A DNA stretch of 64,000 nt from Ceratobasidium sp. AG-K (GCA_037039685.1 JAWNGF010000013.1:703001-767000); one strand, 5' to 3'. Counted from the first letter of the stretch, positions 36,094-49,118 are shown. Made by a program: numbers and translations. Notes: a model not told the origin generated them from the letters alone.

Positions 36094-38962
36094 ATGGACG
36101 CGGTGCTTCAATCCAAGGTTAATGAATGGCTTTTCTACGACAAGGTGCAACATACAGCCTATTTCTAAAAATGCTTTCTGATCCGAGCGGGGTATCACAG
36201 AATCCTATTACCCGCGCCGAGATCGAGGCCCTTCGAGATGCGGGGAACGTGGAGGAGCTCAAAAGGAGGCTCATGTAAGATCAAAAGCTTATATTCATTA
36301 AATATCCATTTTAGAGCTTTTTTGCGTAGGAAACGTATCGAGTTTGGAACAGCGGGTATGTCTTGATGCCCACCAATCAGCTACATCTCGCCGACCGATG
36401 CCTAATTAGGTTTAAGAGGCCGCATGGCCGCCGGTTTCTCGTGCATGAATGACTTGATTGTTATACAGGCCTCACAAGTACGCAGTCGCCTGTTTTGTTT
36501 CGTGTCATATTCTGAATGCGGCCTAGGGGCTCTGCGCCTATATCCTCCAACACATCCCGAACGCCACTTCTCGAGGCGTGGTAGTGGGGCATGATCATCG
36601 GTACAACTCTGAGCGATGGGCTCAGTTGACGGCTGCTGCATTCGTGTCCAAGGGCGTCAAGGTGTATCTACACAAGGGTATTGTGCATACGCCTCTGTGA
36701 GTATTGTTCCATTGGATATAGGTGGCGTTGGGAATTAATAGCTGGACATTTGTAGGGTGCCATATGCTGTCAGCAAGTTGGGTGCCGCAGGAGGAGTTAT
36801 GATAACCGGTACGTTTCTAGGTTCCCATTGCTTGAAATGGATTTTAACCCTCCTTTGGGATGTAGCGTCACACAATCCTAAAGTAGGCGTCCTCTTCCTT
36901 ATCGTCGGGCGGAACTCATAGCTGACTCATCTTTAGGACGACAACGGGTACAAGGTCTACTGGGAGAATGCGGTCCAGGTATGTTGCCAGCTGGCCGATC
37001 CCGAGACGCAACTCAACGTGCATGTAGATTATCGCCCCCCACGATGCCGGAATCGCCTCCGCAATAGAATCTAACGTTGATGCTATCGCGTGGGACTTGA
37101 GCTCGCTCGCCAATGCGAATGAGCTAGTCTTTGACCGGACCGAAGAGATGAGGGTCGCCTATCTCGAATACATCGCCTCGTTGAGTCGGACGAGGCAAGT
37201 GGGTGAATGATTCTTCCTCTATACCTCTCTAACCCCCTCTTAGGAATAGTAATTCGTCTGTGCCACTTAAGTTTACAAACACATCTATGCATGGGGTTTC
37301 ACATGCGATCATTGAGCGGGCAAACAAGGTTTTCGATTTCAAGCCCCTAGAGCACGTCAAAGAGCAGCAAGAGCCGGATCCTGACTTTCCGACTGTCGTG
37401 TTCCCAAACCCAGAGGAGAAGGGTAAGTCCTGTAGCATTGAGCCATACTAGACACTGAGCGCATACATCCAGGTGCTTTGGTACGCTGAGCTTTCAACTG
37501 AGCTTCATAGGTGGGGCCCTTATTGACGAGACGGAATAGGACTTGGCCATTAAGACTGCCAACGCGTCTGGTTCTGCGTATGTCTTTGCGCAGGACCCGG
37601 ATTCGGATCGGTTTGCTGCGGCGCAGAAAAAGTAAGTCCGAATTAAATCGAACGAATTGTGTCGTTTATGACGGAATGAAGGCCGGACGGGTCATGGTTC
37701 GTGTTTTCGGGTGACCAGTTGGGTAGTTTGTTTGCGGCCTGGGTTTTAGAGGGCTACAAGGCTTCCGGGAGACCTATAGGTGAGTTTTACTCCTGTCCAA
37801 GGAAATATAGAACCACTTTTAAGGAAATATGCAGAGAAACTTGCGATGGTAGCATCGACTGTTAGCTCCAAGTTGATCGGCGCGATGGCTGCAAAGGAAG
37901 GATTCAAGTTTGTAGAATCTCTAACCGGTTTGTATGCTTTTATCGTGAGTTGGGGTTGTAACTTATCGTGCACAGGTTTCAAATATATTGGGAATGCCGC
38001 ACGAGTCCTAGAAGCAGAGGGGTATAACGTGCTGTTTGGTTATGAAGAAGCGATTGGCTTCATGCTGGGAGAGGAGGTTCGCGACAAGGATGGTGTCTCT
38101 GCCACGGTAGGTTCTACCCAATATTGCGCATTTCGTTGAGGCTGACGGTATTTTAGATGTGCTTTGCGGAGCTGGTGTCGGCTTTGCACACTCGGGGCAA
38201 GTTGGCCACTGATTATCTGGAGGAAATCTATGCCAAGTAAGAGGCACTTTGTAGTGTGTACATTGATTTTTAATAATCTGCATATGCTAGGTACGGGTAC
38301 TTCCAGGTTAGTCGATTAGCCTGAAACTACTTCCACACCCTGAACCAGATGCCTTACTCAGACGAACAACGGATACTTTATCTGCTCTCAGTCTGAAATT
38401 ATAGATCAGATTTTTGCCCGCCTGCGTGCATATAATAACCCAGCTTCGGTATATGTTTCCCCTCCCCTCACTTCTTACAGATCTAACTCTTAAATCCAGC
38501 TCTCCAGGGATCCGATGACACTTTATCCTCAATCAATCGGCGGGCTTAAAATTACAGCGGTTCGCGATTTAACTCTGGGCCACGGTTTCGATAGTACATC
38601 GGCCCCTCCGGACTACGCACCTTCCCTGCCGGTGTCTGGTGGCCATATGATTACCTTCAAAGCATCAGGGGAAGGGGGAGTGGGAATTGTACTAACCATC
38701 CGGTGAGTTTTGTGAGGTCTCCTTAGCTACTTTGCTCATGGCGGGATTCGGTGTAGCACGAGTGGAACTGAGCCCAAGGTTCGTCTAAGTGGTTGGTGTG
38801 TGGATGAATATTGACGAAATTTGTGACCTAGATCAAATATTATCTGGAAGGTAGTGGCTCGTCGCGCGAGCAGGTTACGCTGGCCTTGGAACGCGTTGTG
38901 GTGAACTTCGAGACGAATGGATGCAGGCAAAGTTGCACAACTTGGGTGTTCCGGGTGCATAG
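36094..38962 (+). CDS. Phosphohexomutase (phosphoglucomutase/phosphopentomutase, PGM2-like)
   Basis: About 17 small exons encode roughly 590 residues. The start is MDAVLQSKVNEWLFYDK, joined to NPITRAEIEAL. The four-domain alpha-D-phosphohexomutase pattern is complete: GTAGLRGRM, the phosphoserine loop ITASHNPKDDNGYK (Ser is the phospho-carrier), the Mg-binding DPDSDR, the sugar-binding GYEEAIGF, and the phosphate-binding RTSGTEPK. It interconverts hexose-1- and -6-phosphates, and/or pentose phosphates, in the cytosol. Special points are an 8-nt exon (37473-37480, encoding part of GAL), a 16-nt exon encoding YGYFQ, and a GC-AG intron at 37195-37243. At 38900-38901 the frame must gain one base (GG to GGG) to reach the conserved end, which contains ELRDEWMQAKLHNLGVPGA and the stop TAG at 38960. 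As written, the frame runs on past it. It is convergent with the ADE13 gene, 79 bp away. Confidence 0.85.
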
Positions 38963-39041
38963 ATCAAGTAATTTAAGATTTATGTTTCATTGCATACAAT
39001 CATGTCCTACTTTCCCACACAATCTAATCTCAGCCATCATC

Positions 39042-40991
39042 TCATACACTCAGTTCGACCTTTTGAGCCCCCTGGATTGCGCCTTGCCATTTCTCCAACG
39101 CCGGCTTCACCCATTCTTCCAAGAAATCGTCAACTTGCTCGGGCGCGCGTCCGACGAATGTTTTGGGGTCCAAGAGAGCCTCAAGTTGGGGAACGATCGG
39201 TGCGAAGAAAGGTTCAGCCCGGATGCGTTGAATGAGGTCGTTTTCTCCGCCTTCTTCCTTTACCACCCGAGCAGCCTGGTGTGACAACTAGACCGATTGA
39301 AGCGCATTCAACAACGGACCAGCTATTTAAGTGACAAAAGATCCTACTTACCACACGAATCTGCTCGTGAGCAACCTGTCGGTCTCCACCAGCCTTGACA
39401 ATTGCCATGATAACGTTCTCGGTCGCCATGAATGGCAGCTCTTGAGAAATCCGGCGCTCTATAACTTTAGGGTATACCACTAGACCTTCCAGGACATTTT
39501 GTAGTGTGCTTAATACGATGTCTGTAGTCAAGAACGCCTCGGGTATTGAGACGCGACGGTTTGCGCTACAGAGGTCACTTTAGCGCATTCATTCACTCGA
39601 ATGATATTTCATTGTACCTGTCGTCCAACGTTCGTTCAAACCATTGTCCCGCACTTGTCATCAAAGCATCGCCAGGTAGGACCATCAAGTGCCTTGCCAA
39701 CGAACAAATACGTTCGCAGCGCATAGGGTTTCGCTTGTATGCCATTGCGCTCGACCCGATCTGGTCTTTCTCAAAAGGCTCTTCAATTTCTTTGAGATTT
39801 GCAAGGAGTCTAAGATCGGTCGCGATCTTGGTTGCGGTGGCGCCAAAAGATGCGAGTGGTTGAAGGATGTCGATATCGATTTTCCGAGAGTACGTCTGTG
39901 AAGTCACTGGGTAGGCGTAGGGGAATTTGAGGAGTTCTGTTACGCGCTTATCTAGCGCAACGACCTTGGATTTGAATGTTAGGCGTAGTCAGGTTGGATA
40001 CGAGCGGTGGTACCTTCTTGTGATCTCCATCGAAAAGCGTCAGGAATGATGCCTGAGTACCAGTGGTACCTTTGACTCCCCGGAACCCAAGGTCGTCACG
40101 GGCTCGCGAGATGTTTCTTAGATCCCAAAGCAGTTCCTAGATATCGAGTGAGTTTTCACTCCTGATTTTTGAGCATACATATGGTTTCACCTGAATCCAG
40201 AGCGTCGCCCGCTTTCCAACGGTGGTGAGCTGTGCAGGCTGGAAATGTGTGAATCCGAGTGTGGGTAGGTCACGATACTGTCTAGCGAAGTTTGACAGAC
40301 GGTCAATGACAACCGCCAATCGACCAAGAATTAGGTCGCAGCCATCCCGAAGTAAAATCAGATCAGCATTGCTAGGGAGGGCGGAAGGATACTAGTAAGC
40401 TTCATGTTTCATCCATAGTTCATCAAAGGTGTGGCTCACTCGGTTACAAAACAGGATGTAGCTCCTAGGCTGTACGTCGGGAGTTGGCCAATAGTTTCAA
40501 TACGGGAACCAGTCTACTAAGGTCGCTACTGACTGAATGATCGGCGCCGCTGCTGGAGCAACAGTTCCAAATGTATGTACGTGCGCCATGACATCGTGTC
40601 TTCTCTTCTTCTCTTCTTCTGCTGCGATCTTGAATTGCACTTCGTCCAGCCACTGTAATTTCGTTATGTTCCGTCAAGCAAGCACTTTAATCAGAGTATT
40701 GGTACTCACGAGGTTATCTTTCATTTGGGCGATGGCATCCTCTGGAATGGGAAGCCCAAGCTCTTTTTCGGCGATGGCAAGATTCAGCCATAGCTTGCGC
40801 CAAGTATGAAAGCGCATCTAACATTAAGGAAATGAGACGATACTTCTGACGAACATGAATTCGGCCTTACAGAGCTGGAGAAAAGATGAGACATCTCCTT
40901 GCTCGCATAACGACTAGGCAATGTTAGAGGTAGCAAGCGAAACTCAAACGTGAGATTACCTTGACAGGGGTGTTTGATAGCTATCTGTCAT
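39042..40991 (-). CDS. ADE13: Adenylosuccinate lyase
   Basis: About nine exons encode roughly 480 residues. The start [23 protein letters not shown] is split by an intron after Ser-10. Core blocks of the fumarase/aspartase superfamily are all present: [69 protein letters not shown], and the catalytic signature loop [11 protein letters not shown], where most relatives have SSAMPYKRNPM. The C-terminal domain ends [10 protein letters not shown]. The enzyme acts twice in purine synthesis, cleaving SAICAR to AICAR and adenylosuccinate to AMP, as a cytosolic homotetramer. No break is seen. The Pro-to-Ala change in the signature loop is unusual but conservative in place. Confidence 0.9.
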
Positions 40992-41358
40992 GCTGCAAGA
41001 TGTAGTCAACTAAATTCAAGCCGCTTGTAACCGAAGGCCGAAAATATTTGAGATTGGTCACGTGTATGTTCCCGCGAATCTTTTTAAGCGCCCTGGCTCG
41101 GGCCGGAGATCGGAATATAGATTAGTATGTATGGTAAGACGTGTATTTTGTCCCGAACATCCTTTAGATTATGTAGTATTATTGCTATACCTGAAAATAT
41201 GCAGATAATGAAATCCTCTGCTCGCTTGAATGGAGTCGCCAGCAATATATTATTGAACTTCGAGCAGTGAACAGTGCATATATTTCACATAGAAACAGTA
41301 GGGTCGCATACAAATGAGCATACCGCAGTGGAACCACAAGACTCTAATAACCGGGTGA
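40992..41358. other. Short intergenic: ADE13 promoter and 3' flank of secreted gene 1
   Basis: The part nearest 41358 (about 41258-41320) resembles the 3' flanks of the other three secreted-protein copies (TTCGAGCAGTGAACAGTGCA versus TCGGAGTAGTAAACAGCACA). The remainder is the ADE13 upstream region. Confidence 0.5.
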
Positions 41359-42036
41359 TTAAGGGCAGAAAACAACGTTGAGGCCGACGTTGGCGGCAGG
41401 GCAGAACCGGAGCGAGCTGCCATCATCAACGTTCGGGACCCAGGCATCCGATGGGGGGCACGTAGAATAGGAGCTATAATCCCAAAGGTTAGTCTTGACT
41501 CCCATCGAGGCGAGACGGGTACATACCAGGTAGCACCAGTGCATCCTCCACCGGTCCAGGAGAAGCTCATCCCAACATGGAACCCAGCCACACGCGAAAG
41601 GTTGCAGCAATGCCATGCCGCGTTTGCGTTGGCAAAGTCGCACTCGAGACGAGTGCAGCCGATGCAGTCGTTGCCTTGGTTGGCATTAGTCTGACCGACC
41701 ATGATACCGGAGGGCCACTGTCGGCACCCAGGTCGATTAGTGACGGAAAGCAATCAGTGAACCAGAACGATCCGAGCTTACGTTTTCAGCAACGCTGCTG
41801 GATGAGCTTTGGCCTTGTCCAAGCCACGGGCCGGTGTAGGTTACACCGTTGGCTGTGTTTTTGATGATGGGACGAACAGCTCTGTACGATACATAAAGTT
41901 TAATGTTTGGTATGGCTGGAAAGAGAGCAGATACATACACGCCACATCGGTTAGTAAAAGAGACAGCGTGGTTCGCCGTCACGCTGGTTACAACAGCGAG
42001 AGCCGCAGTGAAGACTACAAGGGTGTTGGCGAACAT
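41359..42036 (-). CDS. Small secreted cysteine-rich protein, copy 1
   Basis: Four exons with the same intron positions as its three paralogues give about 165 residues. The signal peptide (MFANTLVVFTAALAVVTSVTA) is followed by a compact domain beginning NHAVSFTNRCGVAVRP. Conserved blocks are TANGVTYTGPWLG, SGIMVGQTNANQGNDC, CTRLECDFANANAAWHCC, GMSFSWTGGGC and SLRFCPAANVGL. There are eleven cysteines, including one CC pair. The pattern is reminiscent of the small thaumatin-like/glycopeptide beta-sandwich proteins secreted by agaricomycetes, but I cannot assign a named family. This is the most divergent of the four copies (QGQ for KGQ, CSYSTCPP for CRSASCPP, NVVFCP for KVTFCP). Extracellular location is well supported; role is unknown. 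Confidence 0.75.
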
Positions 42037-43738
42037 GTTGAGCGAAAAGGTAGACGTGATCTAGGGATGCTTTTAAAACAAGTAGTGAGGCTGCTTGGCT
42101 GATTAATGAACTTCTCATTTTGCTCATTTGTTTTATAGCCAACCCCTTGTGGTCTGTGCTCAATACACAACCGTATACCTATCCAACCGGGGCGACTGGG
42201 TCGGATCCGTCTGGCTTGGCATCTACTATCATACTTGATGAGAACTCGATGTTTAGATCGATAAACTACTGGATAGACAAGCGAGGTGACCAACCCATCA
42301 AGCGACGGTGGCTGAGACGAGTTGCCGAGACCCGGGGTCCCCGGCGGGAGAGCCAAGAGTTTAGCGGTTAGGAGCCGCTGTTGCGCAGCAGTTGCACAGT
42401 CTGTCGGCGTGATTGGAATAGAGAGAAACTTCCTTAGCGCATTGGATAGAGTGGCCATGTGGGCAGCGAAAGACAAATGGGTTTGGGTAGGTAAGATTGA
42501 AACCCCATGCGGTTGTGTATAATTTTAAAGCAACTTCAGGGAGCCATAAGGTAGTAGCCAGCATGTATCGCTCTAAATATAGAAGCCCAGTCGCCAAGCA
42601 AAACACTTCATGGCCAGGTACTATAAATAAGCAATGACCTAAATTGAACCACCCTGTCCGTGTTAGGTCATCATACACAGGATCACTTGTTAGTCACATC
42701 CACATTTGGCACTTGTTCGTACCGTGTGCGCCGTGTACGGCGTACCTCAGCTCGGACACCACACCCAGTCCTAATCCAGGTTCATCCTACCAATACATTG
42801 GCTTACACCGTTGGCCTCACCCACTGATTGGTCCGCTTTGTTTGTTTATTCGGACGTGCACGCCGAGCGAGGACTCCATGGGCCGTCCAGTTCGGGAGGG
42901 GCGATGTGGAGAAGCCAGGCAAATCATGATAGAAGTCGGTTTGATAATATTTCAAGCACAGATATTTTGAATATCTGCAGTTACAAATCTCGTCAGCGCC
43001 ATAGGAGGCCCAAAACATGACCAAGCAAGGTGCTCAACGCACTCAAGTGTAAATATCTCGTCTTGGTTCACGGTAAAATAAATCAGTGAGCGAGCCATCC
43101 ATGTAAGTGTCACCAAGTGTGCCCCAGAAGCGGAGCCCTCACTGGTATCATGATGAGCACCCCGGTCACTCCATCATAATCGCAACCCAACGCAAGATGG
43201 TTCCGTACACCGTACTTGCGCCGCAAATACCTGTAAGCAACACGCGCTAATGGGGATAAGTGAAGCCATTGGAAACTGTTAGCTCGATTACCGATCATCG
43301 GGTATTTATTCTCGAGTGAGCTGCAGAGATATCATCATAAACCAGTGACTAGTCCTCCTACCAATGTCTTACTCCAGTGGGTTTCAAATCCTTTGCATAT
43401 ATATATAAATGGAATGCCAAGGCTCGCTGGAATACCACTAATACGTCGACCATGGCGGTATATCCACACGTTTACCACTGCCCAATCCGTAGCTTATCTT
43501 AAAGTTCCAATCGGAATGTAGCCCATACATTTTGAGAAATCTCCGGCCCCTATTGAAGTGGAGTGATAATCACGCCAAACAAGTTATTGCTTTACTAAGG
43601 TTTAGCACCCATCCGGAAGCACCCGCTGCCTATACTTCGGCCAACTCGGAGTAGTAAACAGCACATGTATTTTGCATATACACAACTCAGTGATCCCCGT
43701 AATAGAGCCATATTATTCCCATTTACATAACCGACTGC
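42037..43738. other. Intergenic between secreted-protein copies 1 and 2
   Basis: The block 42037-42400 is the upstream region of copy 1 and retains fragments shared with the other copies (TGTGCTCA, ACAAGCGAG, CAAGCGACGG, GAGTTGCCGAG). The block 43630-43738 is the 3' flank of copy 2, shared with copies 3 and 4. In between I see no gene. Confidence 0.55.
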
Positions 43739-44405
43739 TCACGGGCAGAATGTGACCTTCAGACCAACGTTCGCCGCAGGGCAGAAGCGGAGCGAGCTGC
43801 CGTCGTCGATACCTGCCACCCAGGCGTCCGAGGGAGGGCAAGAGGCGGAGCGGCTGCGATCATACTTAGCTTCGATTTTCGTCGGAATAAGACGCATACA
43901 TACCAGGTAGCGCCTTTGCAGCCTCCACCGGTCCAGGAGAAGCTCATCCCGACATGGAACCCAGCCACACGCGACAGGTTGCAGCAGCGCCATGCCGCAT
44001 TTGCGTTGGCAAAGTCGCACTCGAGACGAGTGCAGCCGATGCAGTCGTTGCCTTGGCTGGCCTTGGTCTGACCGACCATGATGCCAGAAGGCCACTGTTG
44101 GAGTGTTCGTTAGTTACGAAAAGACACCAGGAGACGGAACGCCAGCTCCTACCCTTTCAGCAATGCTGCTAGACGAGCTCTGGCCCTTTCCGAGCCATGG
44201 ACCGGTGTAGGTCACACCGTTGGCGGTGTTCTTGATGATCGGGCGCACATTTCTATATGACGAATACAGGTCAGTATGAGAGCCATGCAAAAGAAACAGA
44301 AACCTACACGCCACAGTTGTTGGTGAACGAGACAGCATGGTTAGCAGCGACGCTGGTCGCGGCAGCGAGAACAGTAGTAATGACTACGAGAAGGTTGGTG
44401 AACAT
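43739..44405 (-). CDS. Small secreted cysteine-rich protein, copy 2
   Basis: It has the same four-exon structure and about 167 residues. The signal peptide is MFTNLLVVITTVLAAATSVAA, and the mature part starts NHAVSFTNNCGVNVRP. It is very close to copies 3 and 4 but differs at sites such as QTKASQGNDC (for QTNANQGNDC), AWRCC (for AWHCC) and GGGCKG (for GGGCSG). The reading frame is intact. A TATA-like GTATAAAATA lies upstream at about 44491-44500. It stands in the same orientation as copy 1, 1.7 kb away, forming a tandem pair outside the palindrome. Confidence 0.8.
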
Positions 44406-46271
44406 GTTTAAAGCGAGAAGTAGTTGAAAGCCGTGAGTGATGAAAAACCAGTAATGCCGCTTTGGTGCTGAACACTGCAGGTTGCTCGCCTATTTTATAC
44501 CTGACTTACCGGAGGGTTGTGCTCAGTCCAACACGCATACATCCCCGACCAGAGCGTCCGTGATTGTCTTGTACGACTTGGCATCCGATATCCATGCTCA
44601 ACGACAAATCAACAGCTGACTGGAAGAACAAGCGATCTGACTGGTCATTCAAGCGACGGTGTTCGAGGTGAGTTGCCTGCGCCCGGGATGGCCGATGGTA
44701 CAAGCGGGTGTTTAGCGACCCACGGCCGATGTAACACGGGAGTTGTATAGTCTACTTGCGTAGTTGGGCGGAGCTGATTCGTTCAATATGCAAACAGAAC
44801 CTCTGCATGCTGGCGTTCGCAGCTAAAACTGAACCTATGATCGATGTCTAGTAGGTACAACCAAAATTTCACTTTTTAGCACCCTATGCTATGCTAACTA
44901 ACTAACTCTGTAAAACATACATAGATACCGATTTATCTATATAACGCCTAGCCCTAGTACGACCGGCCTACGTCCAAGGGAGCCGTAAAGCGGAGAAAGG
45001 TTATAGCCGGCCTTGCCCGGATCACTAGAGGCTTCGTGGCAAAAAAAAATCTAATAGAAGGCGAAGGCCATACAAACAACCTCTGTTCATGATGTAAAGC
45101 TTCGGTACTCATTGTTAAGACGGCTGAGCCCGGCGGGGGAGTCGGCGTGTATCCATCAATATTCGCGTGGCGGGAATTACATAACATCCCGAAGCGAGGC
45201 TGCCGAGGTCAATAGCAGATCTCAATCACCACGCACAGATTGAACTACGGTACTTGGACATTCCGGTGCTACTGTTGATGGTTGACACTTCTTCCAAGAC
45301 AAATCGTGCGAGTACTTGACTAGCAGGCACCCGTCTCGGGCTGATCGCCCAGGGCGGTCTAGAGTTGGTGAAGGTTCGCACTTAGCCGATATACCATCTA
45401 AGAGAGGTCACACACTGATTAAATTAGAACGCGGATGGATTTACCTGTGTTATTCACCAGGTCTAAGCGACCATAGGGCAACAAATATGCAAACTCGATT
45501 GGCTGTATGTCACTAATTTAAGGCCACGCGACAGGAACGAAATGAGCTCTTCGAAATCCATCCATCGCGACTCGGTTACTTCCCGAACTCGGTGGCTGGG
45601 CAAGTGATAAAGAAAAATTGAGCCCGCGAGAGGGAGGGGGCTGGAGCCTACGGTACGAGTGACACAGACGACACCGGCGAAGGCGAAGGGCGCGTGCTTA
45701 ATCCGTCCAACCATGAGCGCTACCGGCAGTCGGGACGGATAATTGAACAAAGTATACGGCATGATAGAGGATAGAAGACACCTCGATTCTCATGCGGCCT
45801 TCTCGAGAGATGGGCGCCATCCGATTCGCGCTCGCAAGCGATGGAATGGCTGGTGGCGCTTCGCGAAGGTATCCCTAGGGGAAACTAGTGCCCCCCCAAT
45901 CTCACAAGCGTGTGGGGAATGGGAATGAATGACCGGATATACACATCGCGAAGGCCAATACACCCACGGCATTGTCTCTGGTTAGACAATTTTGGGCGAG
46001 GATCAATCCCCGGGATGGCCGCCGACAATAATGACGTCAGACTTGGTGGGGCGACGCCGCGGCACGAAGTTGAAAATAACCGAAAATGAAATTCCCAAGC
46101 TTGTCCATACATTGGTCACTTGAATGAATGCTTCGTCAGGTGCATAGAACACATTGACCCCTAACCCGCCCTCTCGCCGTTCAAAAACTAGAGGGGCTCC
46201 GTGTCCAACTCCACTCCCCTCCTCTTTCCCCCCGCCCCCAGATCCGTCTAGGTTCCATCCCCGCAATTGAC
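44406..46271. other. Intergenic, promoter of secreted copy 2 and of the sugar transporter
   Basis: The block 44406-44720 is the upstream module of secreted copy 2 (TATA-like element, TGTGCTCAGTC, CATTCAAGCGACGG, GAGGTGAGTTGCC). From 44800 to 46271 I see no supported gene; the frames of about 100 codons lack splice support. The last 100 bases are C/T-rich, as expected upstream of a highly expressed fungal gene. Confidence 0.5.
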
Positions 46272-48792
46272 ATGGCCGACGTCAAACGAGATAACTCGGT
46301 TGAAACCGAGAAGCGCGAGTATACTCACACTGAGCAAGGCTCGCAGCACTCGAACGAGTATGACCGTGAGTTCAGTGCTCGCGGCGAGGATCAAGAGTCT
46401 AACAATAGCGACAACAGCCAAAAACAAACTACACTTGGCGGAGTCCAATGTTAACGCCAAGCTGGCTAACCCACTTGCCGGCATCCCGCATGCCAAGCTC
46501 GAGCAACAGTATGCTATTTCAGCCACATTTTGCAGGTTTACTGAATTTCATCCAGAGCACTCGCTTTTGCTGAATCGCATGGCCTCTCCGAACACGCCGA
46601 CGTGATCCGCAAGGGCGCTCTTGTCGCACAAGACCCCCTTGGTGCGTTCTGGCCGCTCGTGTGTATTCCACGTGACTAACTCCCGCGCTCAGCTTTCGAG
46701 TCGCTGACTCAGCTCACCGAAGAGGACAAGGCTGAACTTCGCCGCGAACAGACGCACCGATGGGACCAACCAAAAACGCTCTACTATCTCGTAGTCCTAT
46801 GCTCTCTGGCGGCTGCTGTCCAAGGGATGGACGAGACTGTCATCAATGGCGCCAACCTGTTCTGGCCCGGGCAGTTTGGTCTCCACCCCGACGATGAGAA
46901 TAACCCCAACCGAGGCCGTGATCAATGGTTACTTGGTCTGGTCGCGAGCGCACCTTATGTGAGTGTCTATGTTGATATGTGATCCTATATACTGACTCGA
47001 ATACTTAGCTCTGTTGCGCCGTTCTTGGCTGCTGGCTTACCGACCCAATGAACCGGTATTTCGGTCGTCGGGGCACCATTTTCATCACCGCCACGCTCTC
47101 ATGGTTGACCTGTTTCTGGCAAGGTGTCACGAATTCCTGGCCCCACCTATTTGTCAGTCCGCTCATCTCTGAGTCGGCCATTGTACTTACCGTTGGTTCA
47201 GGCTGCCCGCTTTGTGTTGGGACTTGGCGTTGGTCCCAAGTCGACGACAGTTCCCGTGTACGCTGCTGAATGCGCGCCCGCTCCCATTCGTGGCGCTCTT
47301 GTCATGATGTGGCAGATGTGGACTGCATTTGGTATCATGCTCGGCTTTGTTGCGGATCTTGCCTTTTACCACGTCAAGGATACGGCCAACATCACGGGTC
47401 TCAACTGGCGTCTTATGCTCGGAAGTGTGAGTCTTGCAGCCTCAGCTTTTGAAGTAACACTGATGGATGATGCTCTAGGCTGGCGTCCCCGCAATCCTTG
47501 TTATGGCTCAAGTCTATTACTGCCCCGAGTCCCCTCGTTGGTTGATGGGCAAGGGTCGCTACCCCGAAGCATTTGACTCCTTGTCCCGTCTGCGCAAGAC
47601 CAAAATCATGGCTGCCCGTGACCTTTACTGTATGTTGAATATCAAAGCCGAGAACCTTCCTAACTAAAGTTTATATCCTTAGACATTCACACTTTGCTGG
47701 TGGCAGAGGAGGAAGTCACGCCCTCTGGAAAAATGCGCATCTTCGAGCTCTTTACCGTTCCTCGTAACCGCCGCGCTGCTCTCGCTTCTTTCATTGTAAT
47801 GTTCATGCAGCAATTCTGTGGCGTCAACGTTATCGCCTACTACTCTAGCACTGTCTTCTCTCAGGCTGGTTTGGGCGATATCCAGGCCATCCTCGGTTCT
47901 TGGGGCTTTGGCATGCTCAACTTTGTCTTTGCACTCCCTGCAGTCTACACGATTGACACTTTTGGTCGCCGTTTCCTCCTGTTGACGACCTTCCCGGCGA
48001 TGTCTGCATGCCTACTCTTAACTGGAATGGCCTTGTAAGTTAGTTGACTCTATAGCTAAAACTGTGCCTAATTTGCTTTTCTAGCTTCATTGCTAACCAG
48101 GACGCACGAACTGGTGTTGTTGCTGCTGGAATGTACATCTTCACAATTTTCTATTCACCTGGCGAAGGCCCTGTGCCCTTTACCGTCGGTCTTTCCTCGT
48201 TTTCGCGTTTCGGTTTTACTTACTCGCGTTTTAGTATTCTGCCGAGGCATTCCCGCTTTACGTTCGTGACCTAGGAATGTCGTTTGCGACTGCTACCACT
48301 TGGTTCTTGTGAGTACTTGTAGCGTTTTATCGAAGAGATAAAGCTGAATTCGCGATTTCAGCAACTTCGTCGTGGCTATCACCTTCCCTCGTCTGTTGGG
48401 GGCCTTCAAGCCTCAAGGCGCATTTGGATGGTATGCTGCCTGGAAGTAAGTGGTTTACAGTATTTATTCGCGGAGGTTGTTAATCATCATCCGTAGTATC
48501 GTTGGTTGGGTTTTGATTCTGTTGTTTGTTCCCGAGACAAAGGCACTTTCACTCGAAGAACTCGACCAAGGTTCGTCACTATTAAACACCATTTAGATAG
48601 CCTCGAACTAATTATATTGTAGTCTTCTCCGTTCCGACCCACACACACGCCGCGTACCAGCTGCGTGAAGTCCCCATCTGGTTCAAGCGCAATATCTTGC
48701 GTCAAGATGTTCCTCAGCAACCAAAATTGTACTCGCACGAGGACAGTGGCGCAACCAAGACTTATGCTCCCCCCGGAGCCGGTCACGCGTGA
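46272..48792 (+). CDS. MFS sugar transporter
   Basis: About a dozen exons encode close to 600 residues. A hydrophilic N-terminus (MADVKRDNSVETEKREYTH) is joined by short introns to ALAFAESHGLSEHADVIRKG and FESLTQLTEEDK. Twelve transmembrane segments follow. Sugar-porter signatures are present: GCWLTDPMNRYFGRRG (loop 2-3), PESPRWLMGKGR (loop 6-7), VMFMQQFCGVNVIAYYS (helix 7, sugar-binding QQxxGxNxxxYY), DTFGRR, and PETKALSLEELDQVF at the end of helix 12. The long N-terminus and SHGLSEHADVIRKGALVAQDP segment are typical of a fungal sugar/polyol porter subgroup. Plasma-membrane proton-coupled uptake of a hexose or polyol is inferred; the exact substrate is not readable. One donor is unusual (GTCGGT at 48185). 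Confidence 0.85.
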
Positions 48793-49118
48793 TGTCTTCT
48801 GAAGGCTTGAATCTAACGGTTGTGTCTGACTTTTATTTCTTTTTTGACGAAGCTGCCCTTCTGAAGGTTTCTGTACGGCTCTTGTAAGAGTGGTTTGGGT
48901 GACCTACATGTATCCATAATTTGCGTTTTTGACGAGAATTGATGAAATTTGGTCATTTTCGCGAGCATGTGCGATCTACAAGTGAAAATTTTCACAGCTC
49001 GAAGAATCTCTCCATGTTTTTGTTTATTTTCACGAAATAATACAAGCTAGGGTATCCAGCTCGAAGATCGTTTTGACATCGTATAACCCGAATATATGCA
49101 ACTGCAAAGGAAACTGGA
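48793..49118. other. Convergent 3' flanks
   Basis: T-rich and A-rich stretches fit 3' ends of the converging transporter and ILV6 genes. No gene was seen. Confidence 0.55.
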
